Shown: positions 1 through 7,731, counted from the stretch's first letter. The stretch is 33,122 bases of DNA from JBBQWS01 sp038210415 (GCA_038210415.1 JBBQWS010000039.1:1-33122), one strand, 5' to 3'. Notes: generated by a model not told the origin, from the letters alone. Made by a program: numbers and translations.

Positions 1-3
1 CAA

Positions 4-48
4 CCCCTCACCCCCTCACCCCCTCACCCCCACACCCCCTCACCCCCG
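4..48. repeat. C-rich tandem array, 8-bp period
   Basis: The plus strand repeats a CCCCCTCA-like unit with an 8-bp period: T falls at positions 8, 16, 24 and 40, with variant units in between, and the array decays into CCCCCGTAACCCC. The minus strand therefore carries five or more runs of four or five G separated by three or four bases, which fits the G-quadruplex pattern. In the transcription direction of the minus-strand oxidoreductase this tract comes after element A. The window begins inside the array, so its full length is unknown. No protein is supported here. Confidence 0.8.
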
Positions 49-50
49 TA

Positions 51-197
51 ACCCCGTTCTGCCACAAGGGTCCCCTCATGCCACTGGGCCGACGTTTCGC
101 CGCCACCACGACACGCCCGGCGGCGCCGTTCCCGAAACGACAGGGGAAGCCAGCCGCGGACTAGGCGCATCAGGGGACCCTTGTGGCCGAAAGGGGT
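51..197. repeat. Palindromic element A (copy 1 of a two-copy family)
   Basis: This long imperfect inverted repeat has positions 51-81 pairing with 167-197, 28 of 31 positions complementary, including an unbroken 16-bp stem (61-76 with 172-187). Inside it lies a second 7-bp stem (93-99 with 133-139). The loop carries ACGACACGCCCGGC (108-121). The same arm sequence (ACAAGGGTCC) and the same loop motif occur in element B at 30652-30805. The element sits downstream of the minus-strand oxidoreductase gene. In that direction the hairpin is followed by G-rich sequence rather than a T-tract, so it does not look like an ordinary intrinsic terminator. Its function is unknown. Confidence 0.85.
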
Positions 198-226
198 GCA
201 GGGGTTGGCCCGGGCGGGAGTGGGGG

Positions 227-1837
227 CTAGCGGGCGGCAAGGATCAGGTCGGCAGCCTTCTCGGCGACGGCGATGGTGGGAGCGTTCGTGTTCCCCCGCG
301 GCACCGCCGGCATCACGGACGCATCCACGACGCGCAGCCCGTCGACGCCCCGGACCCGGCAGCTGAGGTCGACCACTGAGGCGTCCCCGACCCCCATCGA
401 GCAGGTGCCGACGGGGTGGTACAGCGTCTGCGAACGTGCCCGCACGTGCTCGCGCAGGGCCTCGGCCGAGACGGCTCCGACGCCGGGCATCAGCTCCGCG
501 CCCAGGTAGCGTCCGAGCGGACCCGAGCCGGCGATCTCACGCGCGAGCTCGGTCGCGGCCACCAGCGCGTCAAGGTCCTGCTCGGCCTGGAGGTAGCCGG
601 CGTCGATCTCCGGGCTCCAGCGCGGGTCGGCCGACCGCAGCCGCAGCGCCCCGACGCTCGCCGGAGCCACGAGCACCGGACCGATCGTGAACCCGGGCCC
701 GGGCGGCTCACCCATGCCGTTGTCGACGAACGCCGCGGCAGCCACATGGAACTGGATGTCCGGCGCCGGCAGCCCATCGGAGGAGCGGACGAAGGCGCAG
801 GCCTCGGCGACGCTCGACGTGAGCGGACCCGACCGCAGCAGCTGCCAGCGCAGCAGCGAAGTGACGGTCTCCGCCTCCGACAGGCTCGAGGTGTCGTGGG
901 TGAGCCAGACGACCGGGCTGGCGAGGTGGTCCTGGAGGTTCTGCCCGACCCCGGGCAGGTCGCAGACGACGTCGATGCCCAGCTCGCGCAGCTGAGGGGC
1001 CGGCCCGACCCCTGACAGCATGAGCAGCTGCGGGCTGTTGATCGCCCCACCGGAGACCACGACCTCGGCCTCGGCCCGGGCGGTGTGCGCCTCGCCGACC
1101 GTGGTCCAGTCGGCACCGACGGCGCGTCCGGCCTCGATCACGACGCGGGTCACCAGCGCACCGGTGACGACGGTCACGGCACCCGCACCCGCGGCCAGCG
1201 CGGGCCGGAGGTAGGCGTCAGCCGTCGACCACCGCCGGCCGCGCTTCTGCGTCACCTGGAACAGCCCGGCGCCGTCCTGCTCGGCGCCGTTGAAGTCCGG
1301 GTTGCGCTTGATCCCCGCCGCGACCGCCGCTTCGACGAACGAGTGGCAGATCTCGTGCGCGTACCGCAGGTCCTCGACCCGCAGCGGGCCACCGGCGCCG
1401 TGGTACTCCGACGGGCCGCGCTCGTTGTCCTCGGCCTTGACGAAGTACGGCAGCAGGTCGGCGTACGCCCATCCTTCGCAGCCGAGGTCGGCCGCCCAGG
1501 TGTCGTAGTCGAGCCGGTTCCCGCGGATGTACAGCTGCGCGTTGATCGAGCTGGACCCGCCGAGGACCCGCCCGCGGGGCCACTGCATCCGTCGGCCGAG
1601 GGCGTGCTTCTGCTCGACCGTCTGGTAGTCCCAGTCGTGCTCGGTCTTGAACAGGTTCGGGAACGCGGCGGGAATGGCGATCTCGTCGACCCCCTCGTCG
1701 CTGCCGCCGGCTTCCAGGACGAGCACGCTGTGCCCTGCCTGGGAGAGCCGGTACGCGAGGACGCATCCTGCGCTGCCGGCACCGATCACGATGTAGTCGT
1801 ACGTCTGGGTGTCCACGCTGGCCACGGTAATCCCCAC
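227..1837 (-). CDS. GMC-family FAD oxidoreductase (choline dehydrogenase-like)
   Basis: This 536-aa protein is a flavin-dependent alcohol oxidase or dehydrogenase of the glucose-methanol-choline family. The N-terminal Rossmann motif VIGAGSAGCVLAYRLSQAG (about 18-36) binds FAD. The first GMC signature, RGRVLGGSSSINAQLYIRG, and the second, GGAINSPQLLMLSGVGP, are both intact. The C-terminal catalytic His lies in HPVGT (His474), and its partner Asn in RGNTNAP (516-518). The length is normal for BetA-like enzymes. The GTG start at 1837 has no clear ribosome-binding site. A second GTG at 1825, preceded by GGGGA five bases upstream, is a credible alternative. It lies only 27 bp from the divergent nucS start. 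No betaine-aldehyde dehydrogenase or choline transporter is next to it, so the choline substrate is not supported. The family is certain and the substrate unknown. Confidence 0.9.
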   Translation of the reverse strand: MGITVASVDTQTYDYIVIGAGSAGCVLAYRLSQAGHSVLVLEAGGSDEGVDEIAIPAAFPNLFKTEHDWDYQTVEQKHALGRRMQWPRGRVLGGSSSINAQLYIRGNRLDYDTWAADLGCEGWAYADLLPYFVKAEDNERGPSEYHGAGGPLRVEDLRYAHEICHSFVEAAVAAGIKRNPDFNGAEQDGAGLFQVTQKRGRRWSTADAYLRPALAAGAGAVTVVTGALVTRVVIEAGRAVGADWTTVGEAHTARAEAEVVVSGGAINSPQLLMLSGVGPAPQLRELGIDVVCDLPGVGQNLQDHLASPVVWLTHDTSSLSEAETVTSLLRWQLLRSGPLTSSVAEACAFVRSSDGLPAPDIQFHVAAAAFVDNGMGEPPGPGFTIGPVLVAPASVGALRLRSADPRWSPEIDAGYLQAEQDLDALVAATELAREIAGSGPLGRYLGAELMPGVGAVSAEALREHVRARSQTLYHPVGTCSMGVGDASVVDLSCRVRGVDGLRVVDASVMPAVPRGNTNAPTIAVAEKAADLILAAR

Positions 1838-1864
1838 GCCGGGGATCCACTACCGTCACCGTTC

Positions 1865-2539
1865 ATGCGACTCGTGATCGCCCGGTGCAGCGTCGACTAC
1901 GTGGGCCGGCTCAGCGCGCACCTCCCGCTCGCCCCCCGGTTGATCCTGGTCAAGTCGGACGGGTCGGTATCCGTCCACGCCGACGACCGGGCGTACAAGC
2001 CGCTCAACTGGATGAGTCCGCCGTGCACCCTGCGGGTCGAGGCGGACGACGACGGTATCGGCGTTTGGACGGTCACGAACAAGGCCGGTGAGCGGCTGCT
2101 GATCACGGTGACCGAGCTGTTGCACGATTCGTCGCACGAGCTGGGCATCGACCCCGGCCTGGTCAAGGACGGCGTCGAGGCCCACCTCCAGGAGCTGCTG
2201 GCCGAGCAGGTCGAGACCTTCGGCGTGGGCTGGCGCCTGGTGCGCCGCGAGTACCCGACCGCGATCGGTCCGGTCGACCTCCTGTGCCGCGACGCGACCG
2301 GCGCCGCGGTGGCGGTCGAGATCAAGCGCCGCGGTGACATCGACGGCGTCGAGCAGCTGACGCGGTACCTCGAGCTGCTCAACCGCGACCCGCTGCTGAC
2401 GCCCGTGCGCGGGATCTTCGCCGCGCAGGAGATCAAGCCACAAGCCCGAGTGCTCGCCCTCGACCGGGGCATCGACTGCGTGACCCTCGACTACGCGGCC
2501 ATGCGCGGCACCGACGACTCCGAGTCGCGCCTGTTCTGA
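1865..2539 (+). CDS. nucS: Mismatch-specific endonuclease NucS/EndoMS
   Basis: This 224-aa protein matches the actinobacterial NucS family (DUF91), which cuts both strands at mismatched base pairs and gives non-canonical mismatch repair in bacteria lacking MutS and MutL. The N-terminal half (MRLVIARCSVDYVGRL onward) is the DNA-binding and dimerisation domain. The C-terminal half is the nuclease, with the PD-(D/E)xK elements GPVDLL (Asp138) and VEIK (Glu152, Lys154). The protein ends in SRLF, matching the C-terminal clamp-binding tail known for this family. The ATG at 1865 was chosen because homologues begin MRLVIA; no Shine-Dalgarno sequence is visible, so the message may be leaderless. It is divergent from the oxidoreductase and followed 28 bp later by an ABC exporter on the same strand. 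Confidence 0.95.
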   Translation: MRLVIARCSVDYVGRLSAHLPLAPRLILVKSDGSVSVHADDRAYKPLNWMSPPCTLRVEADDDGIGVWTVTNKAGERLLITVTELLHDSSHELGIDPGLVKDGVEAHLQELLAEQVETFGVGWRLVRREYPTAIGPVDLLCRDATGAAVAVEIKRRGDIDGVEQLTRYLELLNRDPLLTPVRGIFAAQEIKPQARVLALDRGIDCVTLDYAAMRGTDDSESRLF

Positions 2540-2567
2540 GGCATGGGTCGATGAAAGGATGTCGGCC

Positions 2568-3428
2568 ATGAGCGACCTGGCGATCTCGGTCCGCGGCCTG
2601 CACAAGTCGTACGGCGCGATCCGTGCCGTCGACGGGATCGACCTGGACGTCCACCGGGGTGAGATCTTCGCCCTGCTCGGCCCGAACGGCGCCGGCAAGA
2701 CCACCACCGTCGAAATCCTCGAGGGCTACCGCGACCGCACCGCAGGCGAGGTCAGTGTGCTCGGGCACGATCCGGGCCACGCGTCGCCGTACTGGCGGGC
2801 CCGGATCGGGATCGTCCTGCAGTCCACGAGCGACAACGCCGACCTGACCGTCGGCGAGGTGGTCGAGCACTTCCGTACCTTCTATCCCCGGCCCCGGCCG
2901 GCCGACGCCGTGATCGACGCCGTCGGCCTCACCGACAAGCGCCACTCCCGGACCCGCGACCTCTCCGGCGGCCAGCGACGTCGGCTCGACGTAGCGCTCG
3001 GGATCCTCGGCAACCCCGAGCTCGTGTTCCTCGACGAGCCGACCACCGGCTTCGACCCCGAGGCCCGGCGGCAGTTCTGGGGGCTGATCGAGCACCTCCG
3101 CGACGACGGCACGACCATCCTGCTGACCACCCACTACCTGGACGAGGCCGAACGGCTGGCCGATCGCGTGGGCGTGATCCTCGCCGGTCGGCTGCTCGAG
3201 GTCGGGACCCCGGCGACGCTCGGCGGCCGGGCCGACGCACACGCCATCGTCCGCTGGACCGAGGACGGGACGCAACGAGAGCAGCAGACGCCTGAGCCGA
3301 CCCGGACGGTGCTCGAGCTCAGCCAGCGGTTCGGGGGCGGCGAGGTGCCCGAGCTCTCGGTGCTTCGGCCGAGCCTGGAGGACATCTACCTCGCGATGAT
3401 CGGCGAGCAGGAGGGGGACGACGCATGA
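2568..3428 (+). CDS. ABC transporter ATP-binding protein (ABC-2 exporter type)
   Basis: This 286-aa nucleotide-binding subunit pairs with the permease that follows. It has Walker A GPNGAGKTTT, the signature LSGGQRRRLD, Walker B LVFLDEPTTGFDP and the switch His in TTHYLDEAE. The C-terminal ~70 residues are the variable tail typical of drug and antibiotic exporter ATPases of the DrrA/CcmA group. I chose the ATG at 2568 rather than the in-frame ATG at 2559 because AAAGGA (2554-2559) sits eight bases upstream of it and overlaps the earlier one. Its stop overlaps the permease start (ATGA), which implies translational coupling. The substrate cannot be told from sequence; no resistance or biosynthetic genes adjoin it. 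Confidence 0.92.
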   Translation: MSDLAISVRGLHKSYGAIRAVDGIDLDVHRGEIFALLGPNGAGKTTTVEILEGYRDRTAGEVSVLGHDPGHASPYWRARIGIVLQSTSDNADLTVGEVVEHFRTFYPRPRPADAVIDAVGLTDKRHSRTRDLSGGQRRRLDVALGILGNPELVFLDEPTTGFDPEARRQFWGLIEHLRDDGTTILLTTHYLDEAERLADRVGVILAGRLLEVGTPATLGGRADAHAIVRWTEDGTQREQQTPEPTRTVLELSQRFGGGEVPELSVLRPSLEDIYLAMIGEQEGDDA

Positions 3429-4252
3429 CCGCGATCAGCGAACGGGACACCGTCGCCCTGCCCTCGGTGCTGACCGTGGGTGCGGCCCGGGCCCGGATGG
3501 AGCTCAAGCAGTTCTTCCGCGACCGCCGCTCGGTGATGTTCACCTTCGCCCTGCCGCTGATCCTGCTGCTGATCTTCGGGTCGGTTTTCAACAAGGACAT
3601 CCAGCCCGGTGTGACGTTCAGCCAGTACTTCCTCGCCGGCATGATCGCGTCCGGGTTGGTCTACAACGGCTTCCAGAACCTCGCGATCCAGATCCCCCAG
3701 GAACGCGAGGACGGCACCCTGAAGCGGCTCGCGGGGACGCCGTTGCCGCGGCCCAGCTACTTCCTCGGGAAGATCGCGCTCGTCTCCGTGTCGCTCGTGG
3801 CGCAGATCGCGCTGCTGCTGGTGATCGGGGTGGCCTTCTTCGACGTGAAGCTGCCCAGCACAGCACTCAAGTGGTTCACCCTGCTCTGGCTGGCCGTCCT
3901 CGGGCTGCTGGTCTGCACCCTGCTCGGGGTGGCGTTCTCGTCGGTGCCCAAGACCGCACGCGGCGCGCCGGCCCTGGTGTCCCCAGTGGTGCTGGTCCTG
4001 CAGTTCACGTCCGGCGTGTTCTTCGTGTTCACCGACCTGCCGCGGTGGATGCAGACCCTGTCGTCGGTCTTCCCGCTGAAGTGGCTGTGCCAGGGCATGC
4101 GGTCGGTGTTCCTGCCGGACTCGTTCGCCAGCGGCGAGATCACCGGCAGCTGGGAGCTGCCCCGGGTCGCGCTGGTCCTGCTGATCTGGCTCGTCATCGG
4201 TGCGGCCCTGTGTCTGCTGACGTTCCGGTGGCAGCGGGCCGACGAGCGTTAG
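3425..4252 (+). CDS. ABC-2 type transporter permease
   Basis: This 275-aa integral membrane protein has about six predicted membrane segments (roughly residues 36-55, 66-88, 116-139, 149-171, 181-201 and 247-267). The cytoplasmic N-terminus contains the usual basic stretch before segment 1 (ELKQFFRDRRSV). The conserved ABC-2 region near segment 5, with SGVFFVFTDLPRWMQ followed by FPLKWLCQGMR, resembles DrrB-like exporters. It starts inside the stop codon of the ATPase gene, so the two form a two-gene exporter in which both subunits probably dimerise. Its stop (TAG, 4250-4252) overlaps the stop of the convergent meaA by four bases, leaving no room for a terminator between the genes. Confidence 0.9.
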   Translation: MTAISERDTVALPSVLTVGAARARMELKQFFRDRRSVMFTFALPLILLLIFGSVFNKDIQPGVTFSQYFLAGMIASGLVYNGFQNLAIQIPQEREDGTLKRLAGTPLPRPSYFLGKIALVSVSLVAQIALLLVIGVAFFDVKLPSTALKWFTLLWLAVLGLLVCTLLGVAFSSVPKTARGAPALVSPVVLVLQFTSGVFFVFTDLPRWMQTLSSVFPLKWLCQGMRSVFLPDSFASGEITGSWELPRVALVLLIWLVIGAALCLLTFRWQRADER

Positions 4253-6246
4253 CCGAGCCCGTTCGCCCGCCGGATCACCAGCACGATCCGGCGCATCACC
4301 TCGGTGAGGTCGTAGTCCTTCGGGGTGAAGACGTCCGCGACCCCGAGGGCGCGCAGCTTCGCCTCGTCGGCCTCCGGGATGATCCCGCCGACTACCACCG
4401 GGACGTCTGCGATGCCGGCTTCGCGCAGGCCGTCGAGCACCGCCGGCACCAGGCCGAGGTGCGAACCGGACAGGATCGAGAGCCCGACGCAGTGGACGTC
4501 CTCCTGCGCCGCGGCGCTGACGATCTGGGCCGGGGTGAGCCGGATGCCCTGGTAGACGACCTCGAAGCCGGCGTCGCGAGCACGAACGGCGATCTGCTCG
4601 GCGCCGTTGGAGTGACCGTCGAGGCCGGGCTTGCCGACGAGCAGCCGAAGTCGGCCACCCAGCGCCGATCCGGTGGCCGCGACGGCCTCGCGCACGGCGA
4701 GCAGGTCGGGGTCAGCTGCTGCGATGCCCACCACGCCGGAGACGCCCGTGGGCGCCCGGAACTCGCCGAAGACCTCGCGCAGCGCGCCGGCCCACTCCCC
4801 CGTGGTGACCCTGGCCCGGGCGCACCGGAGGGTGGCCGGCATCAGGTTGGCGGTCGTGCCCGCAGTGGTGCGCAGCTCGTCGAGCGCGGCGGTCACCTCT
4901 GCGGCGTCGCGATCGGCCCGCCACTGCCGGAGCGCGGCGACGGCGGCCGCCTCGACGCCCGGGTCGATCACCTGGATGGACGAACCCTGGTCGCCGGTCA
5001 GGGGGCTCGGCGCTGTGGTCGTGAACGCGTTCACGCCCACCAGGACGTCGGCGCCGGACTCCAGCCGCGCCCGTCGGGCCGCGTGCGAGGCCACCAGCTC
5101 GTGCTTGAGGTAGCCGCTCTCGACCGCCGCGACGACCCCACCGAGGGCCTGGATCCGGTCGACCTCGGCCCGGGCGGCCGAAACCAGATCGTCCGTCTTG
5201 GCCTCGACGACGCGCGACCCCGCGAACAGGTCGTCGTACTCGAGCAGGTCCGACTCGTACGCCAGCACCTGCTGGATCCGCAGCGACCACTGCTGGTCCC
5301 AGGGCCGTGGCAGGCCGAGCGCCTCGTTCCAGGCCGGCAGCTGCACCGCGCGGGCCCGGGCGTCCCGCGACAACGTGACCCCGAGCAGCTCGAGCACGAT
5401 CCGCTGGACGTTGTTCTCCGGCTGAGCCTCGGTGAGCCCGAGGGAGTTGACCTGGACGCCGTACCGGAACCGGCGCTGCTTCTGGTCGGTGATGCCGTAC
5501 CGCTGCCCGACGAGCTCTTCCCAGAGCAGGACGAAGGCGCGCATCTTGCAGAGCTCCTCGACGAACCGCACGCCGGAGTTCACGAAGAACGAGATCCGCT
5601 GCACAACGTCGCCGAACGCCTCGGGCGGCACCTGTCCGCTGTCGCGCACCGCGTCGAGGACCGCGATCGCCGTGGCCAGGGCATACGAGATCTCCTGCAC
5701 CGGCGTCGCACCGGCCTCCTGCAGGTGGTAGCTGCAGATGTTGATCGGGTTCCACTTCGGCACGTTGGTCACGGTGTAGGCGATCAGGTCGGTCGTCAGC
5801 CGCAGCGACGGGCCCGGCGGGAAAACGTAGGTGCCGCGGGAGAGGTACTCCTTGATGATGTCGTTCTGGGTGGTGCCCTGCAGCTGGCTCGGTGCCGCAC
5901 CCTGCTCCTGCGCGGCCACCTGGTAGAGCGCGAGCAGCCACATGGCGGTGGCGTTGATCGTCATCGAGGTGTTCATCTCGGCGAGCGGGATGCCCTCGAA
6001 GAGCCGCCGCATGTCGCCCACGTGCGCGATGGGCACCCCGACCTTGCCCACCTCGCCGAGGGCCAGGACGTGGTCGGCGTCGTAGCCGGTCTGGGTCGGC
6101 AGGTCGAACGCCACCGAGAGCCCGGTCTGCCCCTTGGACAAGTTGGTGCGGTAGAGCTCGTTGGACGCGGCCGCAGACGAGTGACCGGCGTAGGTGCGCA
6201 TCACCCACGGCTGGTCGCGCCGGCGCTGGTCGGAGCCCTCGTCCAT
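4249..6246 (-). CDS. meaA: Ethylmalonyl-CoA mutase-type B12 enzyme (MeaA)
   Basis: This 665-aa adenosylcobalamin-dependent acyl-CoA mutase has both domains on one chain. The N-terminal barrel begins MRTYAGHSSAAASNELYR and contains FDLPTQTGYD and NTSMTINATAMWLLALY, which bind the CoA substrate. The C-terminal cobalamin domain has the base-off motif as D543-G-H545-S-N-G548 within GKPGLDGHSNGAEQIA, with SGSHL and GGIIP further on. The HSNGAEQ version and overall sequence match the MeaA/Ecm group of Streptomyces and Rhodobacter rather than methylmalonyl-CoA mutase (GQDGHDRG). Ecm converts ethylmalonyl-CoA to methylsuccinyl-CoA in acetate assimilation. Crotonyl-CoA carboxylase/reductase is not in this window. 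The start at 6246 is the first ATG; Met16 (6201) is an alternative. Confidence 0.93.
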   Translation of the reverse strand: MDEGSDQRRRDQPWVMRTYAGHSSAAASNELYRTNLSKGQTGLSVAFDLPTQTGYDADHVLALGEVGKVGVPIAHVGDMRRLFEGIPLAEMNTSMTINATAMWLLALYQVAAQEQGAAPSQLQGTTQNDIIKEYLSRGTYVFPPGPSLRLTTDLIAYTVTNVPKWNPINICSYHLQEAGATPVQEISYALATAIAVLDAVRDSGQVPPEAFGDVVQRISFFVNSGVRFVEELCKMRAFVLLWEELVGQRYGITDQKQRRFRYGVQVNSLGLTEAQPENNVQRIVLELLGVTLSRDARARAVQLPAWNEALGLPRPWDQQWSLRIQQVLAYESDLLEYDDLFAGSRVVEAKTDDLVSAARAEVDRIQALGGVVAAVESGYLKHELVASHAARRARLESGADVLVGVNAFTTTAPSPLTGDQGSSIQVIDPGVEAAAVAALRQWRADRDAAEVTAALDELRTTAGTTANLMPATLRCARARVTTGEWAGALREVFGEFRAPTGVSGVVGIAAADPDLLAVREAVAATGSALGGRLRLLVGKPGLDGHSNGAEQIAVRARDAGFEVVYQGIRLTPAQIVSAAAQEDVHCVGLSILSGSHLGLVPAVLDGLREAGIADVPVVVGGIIPEADEAKLRALGVADVFTPKDYDLTEVMRRIVLVIRRANGLG

Positions 6247-6266
6247 ACCTTCAGGCTACTTCCGGC

Positions 6267-6593
6267 TCAGGCGCCGAGATCGACCAGGGTCGGATGCCGG
6301 TCGACGTGCAGGACGCGGTGCAGCCGGGTGACGGCCAGCAGCCGTAGCAGCCGGGGCGACGGGTCGGCAAGAACCAGCCGGTGCCCGAGCCGGGCCGCGT
6401 TGCGGTGGGCGGCGACCAGGAGGCCCAGCCCGGCGCTGTCGAGAACGAGAACACCCGAGACGTCGGCGACGACGTCGACCGCCGGGGTCGCGTCCATGGC
6501 CAGCTGGAGCGCTGCACGGACGTCGGACACCGTCGTGACGTCGAGGCGTTCGGGCAGCACGATGTCGGCCCGTAAACCCACGGTCGACCGCAT
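6267..6593 (-). CDS. STAS-domain protein (anti-sigma factor antagonist-like)
   Basis: This 108-aa single-domain protein of the SpoIIAA/RsbV type has conserved VLDSAGLGLLVAAHR, with Ser53 at the position that anti-sigma kinases phosphorylate. Such proteins release a sigma factor by binding the unphosphorylated anti-sigma factor. I chose the ATG at 6593 because GGAGG lies four bases upstream; the longer in-frame extension is Arg/Pro-rich and unlike the family. A possible promoter lies upstream (GTGACC at 6732-6727, 16-bp spacer, TACGGT at 6710-6705). No kinase or sigma gene is adjacent, so its partner is unknown. It sits 20 bp upstream of meaA on the same strand and could be co-transcribed with it. 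Confidence 0.85.
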   Translation of the reverse strand: MRSTVGLRADIVLPERLDVTTVSDVRAALQLAMDATPAVDVVADVSGVLVLDSAGLGLLVAAHRNAARLGHRLVLADPSPRLLRLLAVTRLHRVLHVDRHPTLVDLGA

Positions 6594-6748
6594 CACGCCT
6601 CCACTCACGGCGAAGGTCGCGGACCGGAACCACGGGTGCGGCTCCGGTCGGGGGAAGCGGCTGCGCCGACAGGTGGCTGAGCGCGTACGACCAGCCAGGA
6701 TCGCACCGTAGGACACCTCGAGCCACGGTCACCGGCGACACGCTGGTG

Positions 6749-7618
6749 TCAGCGGGGGTACGTGTAGTAGCCGCGTCCGGTCTTGCGGCCCAGGTCGCCC
6801 GCCGCCACCATGCGGGCCAGGCTCTCCGGCGGGTAGAACTTCTCGTCCTGGGTGTCGGCGTAGATGTTGCGCGCTGCGTTCACCATGATGTCGACGCCGG
6901 TGAGGTCGGCGGTCTCGAGCGGGCCCATGGCGTGCCCGAACCCCAGCCGGCAGGCGATGTCGAGGTCCTCGGCGGTGACGACACCGGACTCGACCAGCCG
7001 GGCGGCCTCCATTGACAGCGCCACGATCAGCCGCGTCGTCACGAAGCCCGCGACGTCGCGGTTGACCACGATGCAGGTCTTGCCGACCGCCTCCGCGAAC
7101 GTCCGTGCCGACGCGAGCGTGGCGTCCGAGGTCTTGAACCCACGGACCAGCTCGCACAACCGCATCATCGGGACGGGCGAGAAGAAGTGCGTGCCGACCA
7201 CGGACTCCGGCCGACCCGTGACGGCTGCGATCGACGTGACCGGGATGGCCGAGGTGTTGGTGGCCAGGACGGTGTCGGCGCGGCAGACCCGGTCGAGCTG
7301 GACGAAGACCTCACGCTTGACGTCGATGCTCTCGAACACCGCCTCGACGACGATGTCGACGTCGGTGGCAGCCTCCTCCAGGTCGGTCGTCGTGACGATC
7401 CGGGCCAGCGCGGCGGCGGCGTCCTGCTCGGTCAGTCGCCCTTTGGCCACCATGCGGTCCTGGGACGCCCGGATTCCGTCCAACCCCCGCGTCAGCGCCG
7501 CCTGGTCGACGTCGCGCAGGGCGACCTGGTAGCCGGCCTGAGCGGCGACCTGCGTGATGCCCGACCCCATCAGTCCCGCTCCGACGACGGCGATCCGGCC
7601 CAGCTCCCCAGTACCCAT
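6749..7618 (-). CDS. 3-hydroxybutyryl-CoA dehydrogenase
   Basis: This 289-aa short-form 3-hydroxyacyl-CoA dehydrogenase (Hbd/FadB2/PaaH group) interconverts acetoacetyl-CoA and 3-hydroxybutyryl-CoA with NAD(P). The N-terminal Rossmann motif is VVGAGLMGSGI (11-21). Catalytic residues are seen in NTSA (Ser123) and GTHFFSPVP (His144). The C-terminal dimerisation domain includes DVAGFVTTRL and GPLETADLTG. I chose the ATG at 7618, preceded by a run of G, over an in-frame ATG at 7648 that lies inside the palindrome and would add MLKINTESGG. Near meaA it could supply the crotonyl-CoA branch of the ethylmalonyl-CoA pathway, though a general role in fatty-acid or polyhydroxybutyrate metabolism is equally open. 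Confidence 0.92.
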   Translation of the reverse strand: MGTGELGRIAVVGAGLMGSGITQVAAQAGYQVALRDVDQAALTRGLDGIRASQDRMVAKGRLTEQDAAAALARIVTTTDLEEAATDVDIVVEAVFESIDVKREVFVQLDRVCRADTVLATNTSAIPVTSIAAVTGRPESVVGTHFFSPVPMMRLCELVRGFKTSDATLASARTFAEAVGKTCIVVNRDVAGFVTTRLIVALSMEAARLVESGVVTAEDLDIACRLGFGHAMGPLETADLTGVDIMVNAARNIYADTQDEKFYPPESLARMVAAGDLGRKTGRGYYTYPR

Positions 7619-7630
7619 CCCCCCACTTTC

Positions 7631-7698
7631 CGTGTTGATCTTGAGCATTGCGTGGCCGACACGCCGTTATCGGCCACGCAATGCTCAAGATCAACACG
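7631..7698. repeat. Perfect 29-bp inverted repeat between divergent genes
   Basis: Positions 7631-7659 are the exact reverse complement of 7670-7698, 29 of 29 bases, around a 10-base loop. The arm begins CGTGTTGATCTTGAGCATTG. It occupies most of the gap between the divergent dehydrogenase and small membrane protein genes. No T-tract follows on either strand. Because it is palindromic, both strands contain ATGCTCAAGATCAACACG, so both neighbouring reading frames can be falsely extended to begin MLKINT. The apex contains CGACACGCC (7657-7665), a 9-mer also found at the apex of elements A and B. Its function is unknown. Confidence 0.95.
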
Positions 7699-7731
7699 CG
7701 GGGTCGGGAGGGTGAGGGGCACACTGGTCGG

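Noticed and set aside
3871..6711. A 946-codon open frame on the plus strand opposite meaA
   Set aside because: It is antisense to a well-conserved mutase, rich in Arg, Gly, Pro and His, and shows no family motif. High GC content keeps the opposite frame open.
7631..7698. Ordinary repressor operator for the divergent genes
   Set aside because: Arms of 29 bp with a 10-base loop are much longer than usual dimer sites, and no regulator gene is adjacent. Kept as a repeat of unknown role.
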